From positions 124,001 through 188,000 of the forward strand of contig NZ_JAAIIH010000001.1 of NCBI RefSeq assembly GCF_012932365.1: a DNA stretch of 64,000 nt, written 5' to 3'. The position numbers and the translations under genes were made by a program. Below, in pieces: positions 38,703-46,518 of the stretch; positions within the stretch are counted from its first letter, which is position 1; every line of letters begins with the position of its first letter. Below the pieces are notes generated by a model, which made no database searches, was not told where the DNA came from, and was given only the letters and a program-made list of their open reading frames with translations. The DNA is from Bifidobacterium moraviense. GTDB lineage: Bacteria > Actinomycetota > Actinomycetes > Actinomycetales > Bifidobacteriaceae.

Positions 38703-39518
38703 TCAGACGACGAGACGCAGATAGGTGCGGTCGTCGAACGAGTCCAGTCCGGGTTCGAAGCCCTTGGTGGTCCGGTACTCGTCGATCAGCATCGGATCCT
38801 CGCGCCTGAGGCGCTCCAGCTCGCGCTCCGATTCGGCGAGCGTGGGACGCAGCAGGGGATAGCCGTCCGAGGCGAGCACCACCTCGTCGCCGGGGGAGAC
38901 CGGCACCGTGCGGATCGGATACGTGGGATCGGTGAACCCGTCGAACACGAAGTAGCCGTACTCGCCGCGGCGGTTGGCGAACCGCGACTGCAGGCGCAGG
39001 AACGGCATGATCATCTCGCGTGCGGCGTCCTCCCGCACAGCGTTCCCGTCGCACTGCAGCATCAGCGCATGCGCCGCGAACGACCGCAGCCGTCCCAGCA
39101 GCTCGTCCACGCGCTTCTCCGTGGGCGTCCGCACGCCGTTCACCATGATCTGGCAGTCGCCGAACAGCCACGCCTCGCGATGCGCGGCGCTGAGCACCAC
39201 GGCGTTGACCTGGAGCCGCTCCACCGGTTCGCGCGCGAAGAAGTCGGCGCCGAGCGCATGGGCCTCGTATTCGGCGCGGAACCGTGCGTCCACCGCACGC
39301 TGCACATCGCGCATGGTCGAGTCCGGCGGCAGTCGCTCGATGGTGCTCAGCAGCAGGTCCTTCGCCACCACGCCGCCGGACGGTCTCCACGGTCGGCGTT
39401 CGCTCTTGCTCGTCACGCCGTCCGCCACCACGGCGAACCCGTCCGTGACGAGCAGTCCGTCCTCGTTGAGCGACCGATCCGCGCGCTTGCCCCGGCAACG
39501 CCGCTCGATGATCCGCAT
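38703..39518 (-). CDS. PP2C-like protein phosphatase
   Basis: 271 aa from the ATG at 39518, which has GGAGG about 8 nt upstream. The PP2C pattern is partial: NEDGLLVTDGFAVVADGVTS holds the metal Asp and Gly, VVLASDGYP fits the later motif, and DDRTYL fits the C-terminal motif. No kinase or receptor domain is attached. A metal-dependent Ser/Thr phosphatase is likely; activity is not certain because the middle motifs are weak. Confidence 0.7.
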   Translation of the reverse strand: MRIIERRCRGKRADRSLNEDGLLVTDGFAVVADGVTSKSERRPWRPSGGVVAKDLLLSTIERLPPDSTMRDVQRAVDARFRAEYEAHALGADFFAREPVERLQVNAVVLSAAHREAWLFGDCQIMVNGVRTPTEKRVDELLGRLRSFAAHALMLQCDGNAVREDAAREMIMPFLRLQSRFANRRGEYGYFVFDGFTDPTYPIRTVPVSPGDEVVLASDGYPLLRPTLAESERELERLRREDPMLIDEYRTTKGFEPGLDSFDDRTYLRLVV

Positions 39519-39619
39519 GATCCCGCCTCCCCGGTTCGCCTGATTCGTCCTGCCCCGACTGGCTGATGCCATGCTATCCGTGTCCCCGCGATATTCCGGC
39601 ATTCTCCTTCGGATTGCCG

Positions 39620-39625
39620 TACAGT
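39620..39625 (+). promoter_or_regulatory. -10 element before the acetyltransferase
   Basis: TACAGT ends 6 nt before the ATG at 39632, suggesting a leaderless start. Confidence 0.45.
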
Positions 39626-39631
39626 GGCGGC

Positions 39632-40105
39632 ATGCGATTCCTCATCCGCAAGTACCGTTCCGACGACGCGGCGGCGACGCTCGCCGCGTTCCGCCGGTCG
39701 GTCGTCGGCCTGGCCTCGCACGACTACGATCCGGAGCAGATCCGCACATGGGCCGGACAGGCGGGCGACCTGCGGCAATGGGACGAGAGACGGTCCTCCG
39801 CGGACACATGGGTGGCCGTTCCAGAGGGGAATGCGAACGCGCTCGCGGGCTTCATCGACGTTGACGGCAACGGATACATCGACATGCTGTTCGTCGACCC
39901 CGACTATGCGCGGTGCGGCGCGGCGTCGGCACTGCTGGCCCGGGTCGCCCGTCGCGCGGCCGAACAGGGCGCAGGGGAGCTGAGCGTGCATACGAGCATC
40001 ACCGCGCGGCCATTCTTCGAGCGCCGGGGCTTCCGTGTCGTGCAGGTCCGGCATCCCATGATCGAAGGCATGTCGTTCGTCAACTATCTGATGATCAGAC
40101 CGTGA
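39632..40105 (+). CDS. GNAT-family acetyltransferase
   Basis: 157 aa from the ATG at 39632. The acetyl-CoA binding strand and turn are MLFVDPDYARCGAASALL, with the later FFERRGFRVV strand typical of the fold. The substrate is unknown. The gene is convergent with the ASCH gene, with only 15 bp between the stops. Confidence 0.85.
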   Translation: MRFLIRKYRSDDAAATLAAFRRSVVGLASHDYDPEQIRTWAGQAGDLRQWDERRSSADTWVAVPEGNANALAGFIDVDGNGYIDMLFVDPDYARCGAASALLARVARRAAEQGAGELSVHTSITARPFFERRGFRVVQVRHPMIEGMSFVNYLMIRP

Positions 40106-40120
40106 CCGCCGGCTGCGGCG

Positions 40121-40594
40121 TCACAGTCGTTCCGTGACCGCGAAGCGCTCCAACACTACGAGGGTGTCGTCGTCGAGCGGAAAATGCGGATCGCTGAACT
40201 CGGCGCGGTAGTCGGGGGAGTCCCAGAACGCCTCATGCGTGCGACGCCATTGCGCCGCGGTCGTGTCGCCTTCGCCCTCGTCGATCGCGTGTTGGTCGGT
40301 GACGTCGGCCAGCCGTACGACGGTCACGTCGGTGGTGGTCAGCACCGCGACGCCATGGTCGTCGGAATCCACCAGCACGGACCGGTCCCCGACCTGAGGC
40401 AGCGGCTCGCCGCAGTCCTCGTAGTCAAGCAGCATCGCCGCGGTGGCGGTCTTCGTGCCATTGAGGATCAGCCCGACCAGCCGATCGCGCTCCGGCCCCG
40501 GCATCATGAACTCGGCCTTCGGCAGGTCCTCAAGGCTTTCACGATCGGTGCGGCCGCATGGATCTGCGGACGTGAATTGCATGTCATCGCTCAT
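40121..40594 (-). CDS. ASCH-domain protein
   Basis: 157 aa. ASCH fold with LNGTKTATAAML near 45-56, VGDRSVLVDS in the middle, and a C-terminal FAVTERL strand. ASCH proteins bind RNA or modified nucleosides, and some have nucleoside amidohydrolase activity; no substrate can be assigned. TAGCAT ends 8 nt before the ATG at 40594, so a leaderless start is possible; an alternative ATG lies at 40582. Confidence 0.8.
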   Translation of the reverse strand: MSDDMQFTSADPCGRTDRESLEDLPKAEFMMPGPERDRLVGLILNGTKTATAAMLLDYEDCGEPLPQVGDRSVLVDSDDHGVAVLTTTDVTVVRLADVTDQHAIDEGEGDTTAAQWRRTHEAFWDSPDYRAEFSDPHFPLDDDTLVVLERFAVTERL

Positions 40595-40750
40595 GGGACA
40601 TCATGCTAGCGAGCGCAGCGCCCGGCGTGGCGAACGTCCCCAATGCCGCTTGTGCGAGACGCCATGAGACACCGCGGGATTCGTCTGAAGGCCGGTCTCG
40701 ACTGTGGGACAATGAGATATTGACCATATTCGCTGCTGCCGGGAGGTGCC

Positions 40751-41706
40751 ATGGGGCTGAAGACGCCGAAGCAGAAAGCCCGCGTATTTCAGATGCGCCA
40801 GCAGCAGTGGAAGCGTGATCGCCAGCAGACGACGAGATCGTGCGGCAAGATCCGATACGGCACCGAGCTGGACGCCAAAATCGCGCTGGCATCAACACGC
40901 CGTGGCGCCGTGGCGCTGCCGCTGCCAAGGAGGAACGTCGCTATTACCTGTGTCCTCAATGCCATGGATACCATCTGACGTCACAAAGTCGTTTCAGCGG
41001 TCGGAAGATCCAAGCGCGACAGCATGCGACGGCATCTGCGTCCAAACCAGCCGAGCCCGCCGAGCGCAAAGAACTCAAGGGAGTCACTGCATTCATCGAG
41101 AACATCCGTGGTGAATGGGCGTATACGATTCCCGAAATGGACGTCCGCGGCACATCGCAATCGCAAGAGGAAGCGAAGGAAACCGTGCGCGCGATCGTGA
41201 GGATCGTGTTCCCGGATGTCAGGATATCCTTCAAATACAGCTCGGATGAGCAGGATCTGGGCATGCTCTATGCGTTACAGGTCGCCGGCTCCCAGAATGA
41301 GACAACGGCTGAGAAATCCTCATATATGGAGCCGTTGCTGTCCCAGCTGAGATCGCGCCTGTTCCGCGATGGGTTTCGATTCCGCAAGTACGATGGCCGC
41401 TATCCAGGACCGCCGGACATTGTGCTGCCGAAATACCGGCTCATGGTATTCGTGGACCCGTGCCTGTGGCACGATCGGTCAGAGTGCAAGAGGAAGGCGC
41501 TTCCTCCTGAGACGCTGCGCGTATGGCGGGACGAGCATGCCGCTCAGTGGGAGGAGACGCTGCGGAAGCGCCAAGAGCTTGCAGATGAAGGATAGACCGT
41601 GTTGTCGTACTGGGAATGTCGGTTCTGTGACAACCGCAAACGGGAGAAGCGACTGAGATCGTTCCTCTCGGATGTGCGGCGCATGGCCCAGCTGCCTCGA
41701 CGATGA
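40751..41706 (+). pseudogene. broken zinc-ribbon/HicB-like/Vsr-like nuclease fusion
   Basis: Three parts read in order. An N-terminal basic region (CGKIRYGTELDAKIALA) is continued in another frame by RRYYLCPQCHGYHLTSQ, a zinc-ribbon-like CPxC and HLTSQ motif; the frame changes near 40890. The middle (GEWAYTIPEMDVRGTSQSQ, EEAKETVRAI) resembles HicB antitoxins. The C-terminal part has the Vsr nuclease pattern GPPDIVLPKYRLMVFVDPC with LWH. An in-frame TAG at 41593-41595 replaces the expected Trp codon; reading through gives TVLSYWEC, the Vsr Trp-Glu-Cys motif, and the frame ends at 41706. One frameshift and one nonsense codon point to decay. GGGAGGTGCC precedes the start. Confidence 0.6.
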
Positions 41707-41747
41707 CGCGCGTGGCCGTTTGAGACAGCAAGGCAATTGCTGTTTGC

Positions 41748-41987
41748 TCATGCCGGCCAGTTTCGGATCTCGTCGTTTTGCCGTGCCGTCACCGGGTGAT
41801 CTTCAGACATTGAGCTCCCTCTCGGCGCGGCCAGCTCGTCCGCGGCCGACTTGTTCGCCTCGGCCTTGCCGCGCCACGACTTCGACCGTTCGATCTCCGC
41901 CTCGTAGCGTGCCTTCCAGTCGATGCTCTCCGGCGGCGAGCCCGACTGCTCGTCTTCGGCGTTCGGTGCGCTGCTGTCTTCGGCTAT
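41748..41987 (-). pseudogene. phage scaffold-like gene remnant with ATA in place of ATG
   Basis: The frame reads DWKARYEAEIERSKSWRGKA followed by EANKSAADEL, typical of the N-terminus of capsid scaffolding proteins in actinobacterial phages. A strong GGAAGGAGG site precedes codon ATA (41985-41987), where an ATG is expected. After ELAA the frame loses the family pattern and stops. An upstream in-frame ATG exists at 42038 but overlaps the neighbouring terminator, so it is not used. This is a decayed prophage piece. Confidence 0.6.
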
Positions 41988-42012
41988 GCGGCCTCCTTCC
42001 GCCCGAATCCGG

Positions 42013-42049
42013 GCATAAGAAAAGCCACCACGGAACATCCGTGATGGCT
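42013..42049 (-). terminator. intrinsic terminator of the gene at 42074-42655
   Basis: On the minus strand a 12-bp stem (42023-42034 with 42038-42049, including a G-T pair) and a 3-nt loop is followed by TTTTCTT, a normal intrinsic terminator just after the stop of the upstream minus-strand gene. Between 41707 and 42073 only this terminator and the scaffold remnant can be supported. Confidence 0.85.
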
Positions 42050-42073
42050 ATGTATTGAAGATGAATGAAGGAT

Positions 42074-42655
42074 CTAAAGGAATCTACATATCGGTTTCAG
42101 CAGGAGGTCAAGGATCCTATGCGTGATTCCCACCCTTGTCCAGAAGATCTTCCTGCGGATCCGGTAGAAGCGCGAGGGTTCGTAGTCCCAAAGAGTCTTC
42201 ACATGATAGATGCACCAGATCAGGCATTTTCTCAGTTCCCTGTCGGTGAGATCGGGATTCCCGCCCTCGATATTGAACACACCTCTCCTCAGAGTGTCAG
42301 CATAAAGATCCATCAAGTCTCTTAATCTCTTCTTCGAGAGGATGCCACGGAACACGCGGAAACCTTCTTCGGAGCCGCCCTCGTCGCGGACGGATATCAT
42401 GGAGGAAAGGAAATGACTGTCCAATCCGACCAGTTCCGGCGCATCGGAGGAAAAGTAATAGACCTTCGCTTCCTTGCCATCAACGTAATAGTCACGAAGG
42501 CTGCTTGGCCGGTTCGTCGATGTGCATGTGGCTATGAAGCCGTCGGCACCTGCCAGACCGGTTTCCGCTATATCCGATAAAGGCACATTGATGAACCACG
42601 ATGTCAATAGCCGCGCGGTATGAAAATCAATCACTCGAATAGCCTCATTCATCAT
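42074..42655 (-). CDS. hypothetical protein of the accessory region
   Basis: 193 aa from an ATG at 42655, which overlaps the upstream small gene. I recognise no family. Visible features: mixed alpha/beta sequence in the first 90 residues with SLRDYYVDGKEAKVYYFSSD, then a helical basic C-terminus (KIFWTRVGITHRILDLLLK). The overlap with the 88-aa gene and a shared terminator indicate a two-gene unit. Confidence 0.6.
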   Translation of the reverse strand: MMNEAIRVIDFHTARLLTSWFINVPLSDIAETGLAGADGFIATCTSTNRPSSLRDYYVDGKEAKVYYFSSDAPELVGLDSHFLSSMISVRDEGGSEEGFRVFRGILSKKRLRDLMDLYADTLRRGVFNIEGGNPDLTDRELRKCLIWCIYHVKTLWDYEPSRFYRIRRKIFWTRVGITHRILDLLLKPICRFL

Positions 42656-42911
42656 CGCTGACACTCTTCATATCGCGATAGTACATGCTGCCGGGTCCGG
42701 CGGGTGCGAACGGTGCGCTGAAGAGGCGTTCGGCCTTGCCTGTCTTCTTGTTCACGAACCATGCACAATCGTCGTACTGAACGAAACCAGAGGCCATGGG
42801 AACGGCATAGTATTCGTCATCCTCGCCGCCTTCGGGACTGGTGGGCATGCCGTGTTCGAGTTTTTCGACGATGAGACGCGCCTGATGGTAGCTGGCGACT
42901 TTATCAGCCAT
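42645..42911 (-). CDS. small acidic protein, possible immunity-type
   Basis: 88 aa from the ATG at 42911, which has AAGGAGG upstream. An N-terminal helix (SYHQARLIVEKLEHGM), then YYAVPMASGFVQYDDCAWFV and a NKKTGKAERL turn. The layout, a strand pair ending in a KKTGK-like turn, resembles YrhB/Imm35-type immunity proteins, but the match is by eye only. It follows a frameshifted frame whose stop overlaps its start. Confidence 0.55.
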   Translation of the reverse strand: MADKVASYHQARLIVEKLEHGMPTSPEGGEDDEYYAVPMASGFVQYDDCAWFVNKKTGKAERLFSAPFAPAGPGSMYYRDMKSVSDDE

Positions 42912-43168
42912 GTTTGTCCTCCTTGACTCGGTGGCGTGGATTCGGCCCAGTTGTCGTACGCGCTGGAGTGCTGCCGCCATGCGGTGCCGTCGCAGTGGGT
43001 CCGTTGGAGTTTCCACTCGCTCCAGCTTCGCACGGTGCCGGGATCGGCGATCCACGGCTTCGCGTAGGCGGGCGCGTCTTTGAAGCTCGGCCGACCGCCT
43101 TCGAGTAGCGAGTCGGTGGGCTGCATATCGTCCATGCGCAGGAGCATGGGTTCTCCGCCCTTTGGCAT
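42904..43168 (-). pseudogene. frameshifted gene fragment upstream of the small acidic gene
   Basis: One frame reads a plausible protein (SFKDAPAYAKPWIADPG, then WSEWKLQRTH and SSAYDNWAE). Near 42945 sense continues in the next frame as RHRVKEDKHG and stops at 42904, overlapping the start of the 88-aa gene in the ATGGCTGA style of coupled genes. This suggests a single lost or gained base. It may be the C-terminus of a larger, toxin-like gene. Family not recognised. Confidence 0.4.
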
Positions 43169-43216
43169 CGGAGAAAAAGAAGAACTCTATCTCCCAAGTG
43201 GGAGTAGGGCTCTTGC

Positions 43217-43252
43217 GGTCGGGCCAGCGGGATTCGAACCCGCGACATCCTG
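43217..43252 (-). repeat. attachment-site copy: tRNA-Pro 3' half
   Basis: 36 bp identical to 49574-49609, covering the T-arm and acceptor end of tRNA-Pro. No 5' half is present, so it is not a tRNA. It is the far end of an element that entered at the 3' end of tRNA-Pro. Confidence 0.9.
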
Positions 43253-43795
43253 TTAGGATTCGAGGGTTCTTGGCTCGGGGCAGCCGTCTTGGTTGACCTC
43301 AGAAACCTTGGAATTAAGCCATTTTTGAGTTTCGAGTTTCTTTGTTCAGGCCGCTGCGATTGGCAAATCGTGACGGTCATTGTTAGCAAAATGTTAGCGT
43401 CTTGGAGCTTGGAAATGGCGGAATCATGCGGCGTGTCGCGAATGCCGTTCTGAAGCTGTGTTAGCACTCTTGCGGTCTGCTTTCGCTTGCTTCGCTGGTT
43501 GCGATGTCGAAGAGAGCGACATGTACTCCCTATTCATCTGATGACGAATGAGCAACCCCTTGTTATTTTGAAGGGTTGATTCGCTGGTTTTCGAGGACTT
43601 CATTAGGTGCGTTTTCGTTGCAATGACGCCGTTTGGACGACTTTCGTGAGATTTCGCTGATCGCTGCTGATTTCGTTGTTTTCCGCGGTCGCTGTGTCCC
43701 GGTTGTGTCTGCATCGGTTCCAGTGCTCCCCAGTCGAATGCGACATAATGACTGAGGAGCACTGGAGCCGGCGACGAGGCGTTCATTCGGACCGC
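43253..43795. other. 543-bp low-GC stretch without supported gene
   Basis: Lower GC than its surroundings. TGTTAGC occurs three times (43381, 43392, 43459), and the 11-mer CTCTTGCGGTC at 43210-43220 recurs at 43467-43477. Such short repeats near an att core resemble integrase arm-type sites. Open frames here look non-coding; they may be the decayed 3' end of an integrase, which I cannot show. Confidence 0.45.
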
Positions 43796-44683
43796 TCATG
43801 CGAAACGCAGCCGGTGCGAGGCTCTCCATCGCTGCCCGGTTCGCCCTACGTGTAGCGGGACGCCGAACATCGATTCGAGACGTTCGTCGGTAAGTCCTTC
43901 GTCAAGTGGTCCGGTGAATGTGATGGTTCCCGGTGTCGTGTTGCCGTCAAGTGTGGCGTAGATGCGCGGATGCGTGTCGAGGTATGTCATGCACTCGTGT
44001 TCCATCATTCGGCCCATCATCGCGATATGGTCGAATCCGGCGGGGATGTCCTCCACCTGATGCGTGACGAGCAGCATCGTGCGCTCGTCCCCTCGCGAGG
44101 CCAGCGCCGACAGTTCTCGCAACACCGTTTCACGGCCACCCAGATCAAGGCCGGTGGTCGGTTCATCGAAGATCAGGAGATCCGCCGGCGAGACGAGCGC
44201 GCGTGAGATCATCACCCTCGTGCGTTCGCCTTCGGACAGGTTGCGCCACTGTTTGCTGGCCAGATATGCGATGCCGAGCCGGCGCATCATCGCGTACACC
44301 TTCTCGTATGCCTCGTCGGCCGAATCCTTCGTTCCTCGTGGAATCCCCGAGACGACGACCGTGAGCGGGTTCATTCCCGACCCGATGTTGTGCCCGAACG
44401 CCGCCGAGACGATGGCCACGCGGGTGCGACGACGCTCTGGGTCCGAGCCCGCGACTGTTCGGTCCCCGAAGACGCGCAGTTCGCCGACGTTGGGGTAGGT
44501 GCGCATCGCGATCATTTCCAGCAGTGTGGATTTTCCCACTCCGTTCGGTCCGAGCAGCACCCATCGTCCGCCGGTGGCAATGGTGAGGTTCACGTCGGCA
44601 AGGATCGGCCGCCGATTGCGATAGTAGCCCACCGACCGGGCTAGTACCATTGCGTCGTGGGTTGTTTCGCCGAGCATGGTCAT
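43796..44683 (-). CDS. ABC transporter ATP-binding protein
   Basis: 295 aa. Walker A GPNGVGKST, signature LSEGERTRV, Walker B LLIFDEPTTGLD and a switch His in LVTHQVED are all present. A C-terminal extension of about 50 residues follows the ATPase. No permease lies nearby, so it resembles the stand-alone YlmA-type ATPases. The start overlaps the stop of the broken transporter gene upstream (ATGA), so it was once second in that operon. Confidence 0.85.
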   Translation of the reverse strand: MTMLGETTHDAMVLARSVGYYRNRRPILADVNLTIATGGRWVLLGPNGVGKSTLLEMIAMRTYPNVGELRVFGDRTVAGSDPERRRTRVAIVSAAFGHNIGSGMNPLTVVVSGIPRGTKDSADEAYEKVYAMMRRLGIAYLASKQWRNLSEGERTRVMISRALVSPADLLIFDEPTTGLDLGGRETVLRELSALASRGDERTMLLVTHQVEDIPAGFDHIAMMGRMMEHECMTYLDTHPRIYATLDGNTTPGTITFTGPLDEGLTDERLESMFGVPLHVGRTGQRWRASHRLRFA

Positions 44684-45714
44684 CGCCCCGCTTCCGTATT
44701 CCGTCCGATGATGATGCCGATGGCGGTCTGTGCGACGGCCAGTACGGCCAGCATGATGAGCACCGTCCGCCATCCCGAGGTGATGTCGTAGATCGTTCCG
44801 GCCAACGTGGGACCGACCGCGGCGAGCAGGTATCCGACGCATTGAGCCATGTCCGACAGTTGCGTCGTCTCCTCGGTGGTCGAGGTCTTCAATCCGATCA
44901 ATGAGAGCGCCACGACCAGAGAGCATTCCGAGCCGATGCTGGCGACGATGATCCACAGCAGATCGAGCCGCGGCGCGAATGCCAGTCCGAGCGCACCGAT
45001 GGCCAATGGCACGCTGGCGACGACAACGGCGGCGACCTGGCTCGCCCTTCAGCAGCACGGGGATGAGCAGTCCCATGACGATGCCGACGAGCTGGAAGAC
45101 CGCCAGATGCCAGCCGGTCCGGTCGGCGGGCACGCCGAAGGAGACCTCGATGGTGGGCAGCCAGGTGACGCACACGTAATAGTTCACGGATTGCAGCCCC
45201 ATGAACAGGGTGACGGCCCATGCCTCCGGCCTTTTCCACATGGAGACGCGGAGCCGGGTCTCCGATGCCGTACTCCGTCGGCTGCGGGGCTGCGCATCGG
45301 TGGTGGTCTTCGCAGCCGGGGTCGTCCTTCGCGCATTCGCCCGTGAACGCCACAGCCACAGCAGCGTGACGATTCCGGCGGGAATGGCTCAGATGCCGAG
45401 CGTGCCCCGCCACCCGATTGCATCGGACAGGGGCAATGTCACGGCCGAGGCGAACGCGGCCATGCCGGTCATGCATGCGGAGTACATGCCGGTGGCAAGT
45501 GATGTGTGACCGGGGTAATCGCGTTTGACTATGGCCGGCACCAGAACGTTGCCCACCGCGATCGAGCAACCGATGACGAACGTGCCGGCCCACAGTCCGA
45601 TGGTGCCGCATGCCGAACGGATCACAATGCCGAGCGTCAGGAACACCATCGCGGCCAGCACGGTGCGTTCGATGCCGACGAGGGGATGGGATGACGTTCT
45701 GTTATCTGTTCCAT
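44680..45714 (-). pseudogene. broken CynX/NimT-type major facilitator transporter
   Basis: The pieces add up to one transporter of about 340 residues. MEQITERHPIP starts at 45714 but is out of frame with VLAAMVFLTLGIVIR (shift near 45690). The first half ends GWRGTLGI at an in-frame TGA (45389-45391) where relatives have Trp. The middle (WKRPEAWAVTLFMGLQ) loses frame near 45045 before VPLAIGALGLAFAPRL. Three lesions make function very unlikely. Family members export or import cyanate-like and nitroimidazole-like small molecules. Confidence 0.8.
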
Positions 45715-45781
45715 GATGATCGACTAGATGATTAAAGAGTATCCGTGTGATGATGCCGTTGATTCGTATAGGGGGTGTTCG

Positions 45782-46327
45782 TTATCGTCCGTCGGGGATC
45801 CGAGCGGCGATGGCGTTGAGGTTTTCGGCGACCGCCGCGATGATCTCGTCGTCGCTTTGTCCGCCCTCCAGCTTGAGCAGTCCGAGCGAGTGGAGCGTCC
45901 CGGCGATGGAGAAGACGGCGGCGATGCGCTCGTGCTCGTTCGCCGCATGGGCGGAATACCGTTCGACGAGCATCGACTCGATCTTGCGGAACATGACTTC
46001 GGGGCGGTCGCCGAACAGGATGCGCAAATCGTCGATCTGGCTGTCGACGGCCGGTCTCCAGCCGTTGAGGAACGCGAGCGGATCGGACAGGATCTTGTCC
46101 TTGGCGGGGTAATGCTCCAGCATCGCGTCGATGGTTTCGTCCTCGAGTTTGTCGTTCAGGTCGTAGACGTCGAGGTAATGCTTGTAGAACGTGCTCGGGT
46201 TGACAAGCGCAAGGTCGCAGATGTCCTTGACCTTGACCTTCGATACCGGAACTCCCGATGCCCGTAGGCGCAGGAACGCCTCGCGGATCGCCTTGCGGGT
46301 CTTGACGATGCGTAGATCGGTCATCAT
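45782..46327 (-). CDS. TetR/AcrR-family regulator of the efflux cassette
   Basis: 181 aa. The N-terminal helix-turn-helix is clear (KVKDICDLALVNPSTFYKHY), and the C-terminal ligand domain is variable. AAAGGGG precedes the ATG. It is divergent from the efflux gene at 46519, with an inverted-repeat operator between them, so it probably represses both and is released by the pump substrate. Confidence 0.88.
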   Translation of the reverse strand: MMTDLRIVKTRKAIREAFLRLRASGVPVSKVKVKDICDLALVNPSTFYKHYLDVYDLNDKLEDETIDAMLEHYPAKDKILSDPLAFLNGWRPAVDSQIDDLRILFGDRPEVMFRKIESMLVERYSAHAANEHERIAAVFSIAGTLHSLGLLKLEGGQSDDEIIAAVAENLNAIAARIPDGR

Positions 46328-46387
46328 GCCCCTTTCGTCTGTTCATTTGCCGGTGGCGTCATTCCCTCGCCGACCATAAGCCGAGTG

Positions 46388-46436
46388 TTATGCGACGATT
46401 CGGGCAAATCGTCGCATAAGCGAGGAATGTCGCATA
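46388..46436. promoter_or_regulatory. TetR operator: 13-bp inverted repeat plus third half-site
   Basis: TTATGCGACGATT (46388-46400) and AATCGTCGCATAA (46407-46419) are a perfect inverted repeat around 6 bp. A third GTCGCATA lies at 46429-46436. The site sits between divergent tetR and efflux genes. Confidence 0.8.
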
Positions 46437-46518
46437 TCGGTGGTTGCCGTCCGTTGCGTTTCGATGATAATTGATGCTCGTTGAATAATCAACAACTATT
46501 GTTTATCGGAGTGTTATT

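Noticed and set aside
40885..40900. Programmed frameshift in the HicB-Vsr gene
   Set aside because: No slippery heptamer or downstream pseudoknot is evident, and a second lesion (TAG at 41593) supports simple decay.
41748..42038. ATG at 42038 as the start of the scaffold-like gene
   Set aside because: It would lie within the terminator of the upstream gene and read a non-conserved segment. The ribosome binding site points to the ATA codon at 41985-41987.
42752..43168. Single continuous 138-codon frame as one gene
   Set aside because: Its last third overlaps the well-supported 88-aa gene in another frame. The plausible protein ends by a frameshift near 42945.
43217..43252. Partial tRNA-Pro as a second tRNA gene
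   Set aside because: Only the 3' half is present, with no anticodon or 5' acceptor strand. It is an attachment-site copy.
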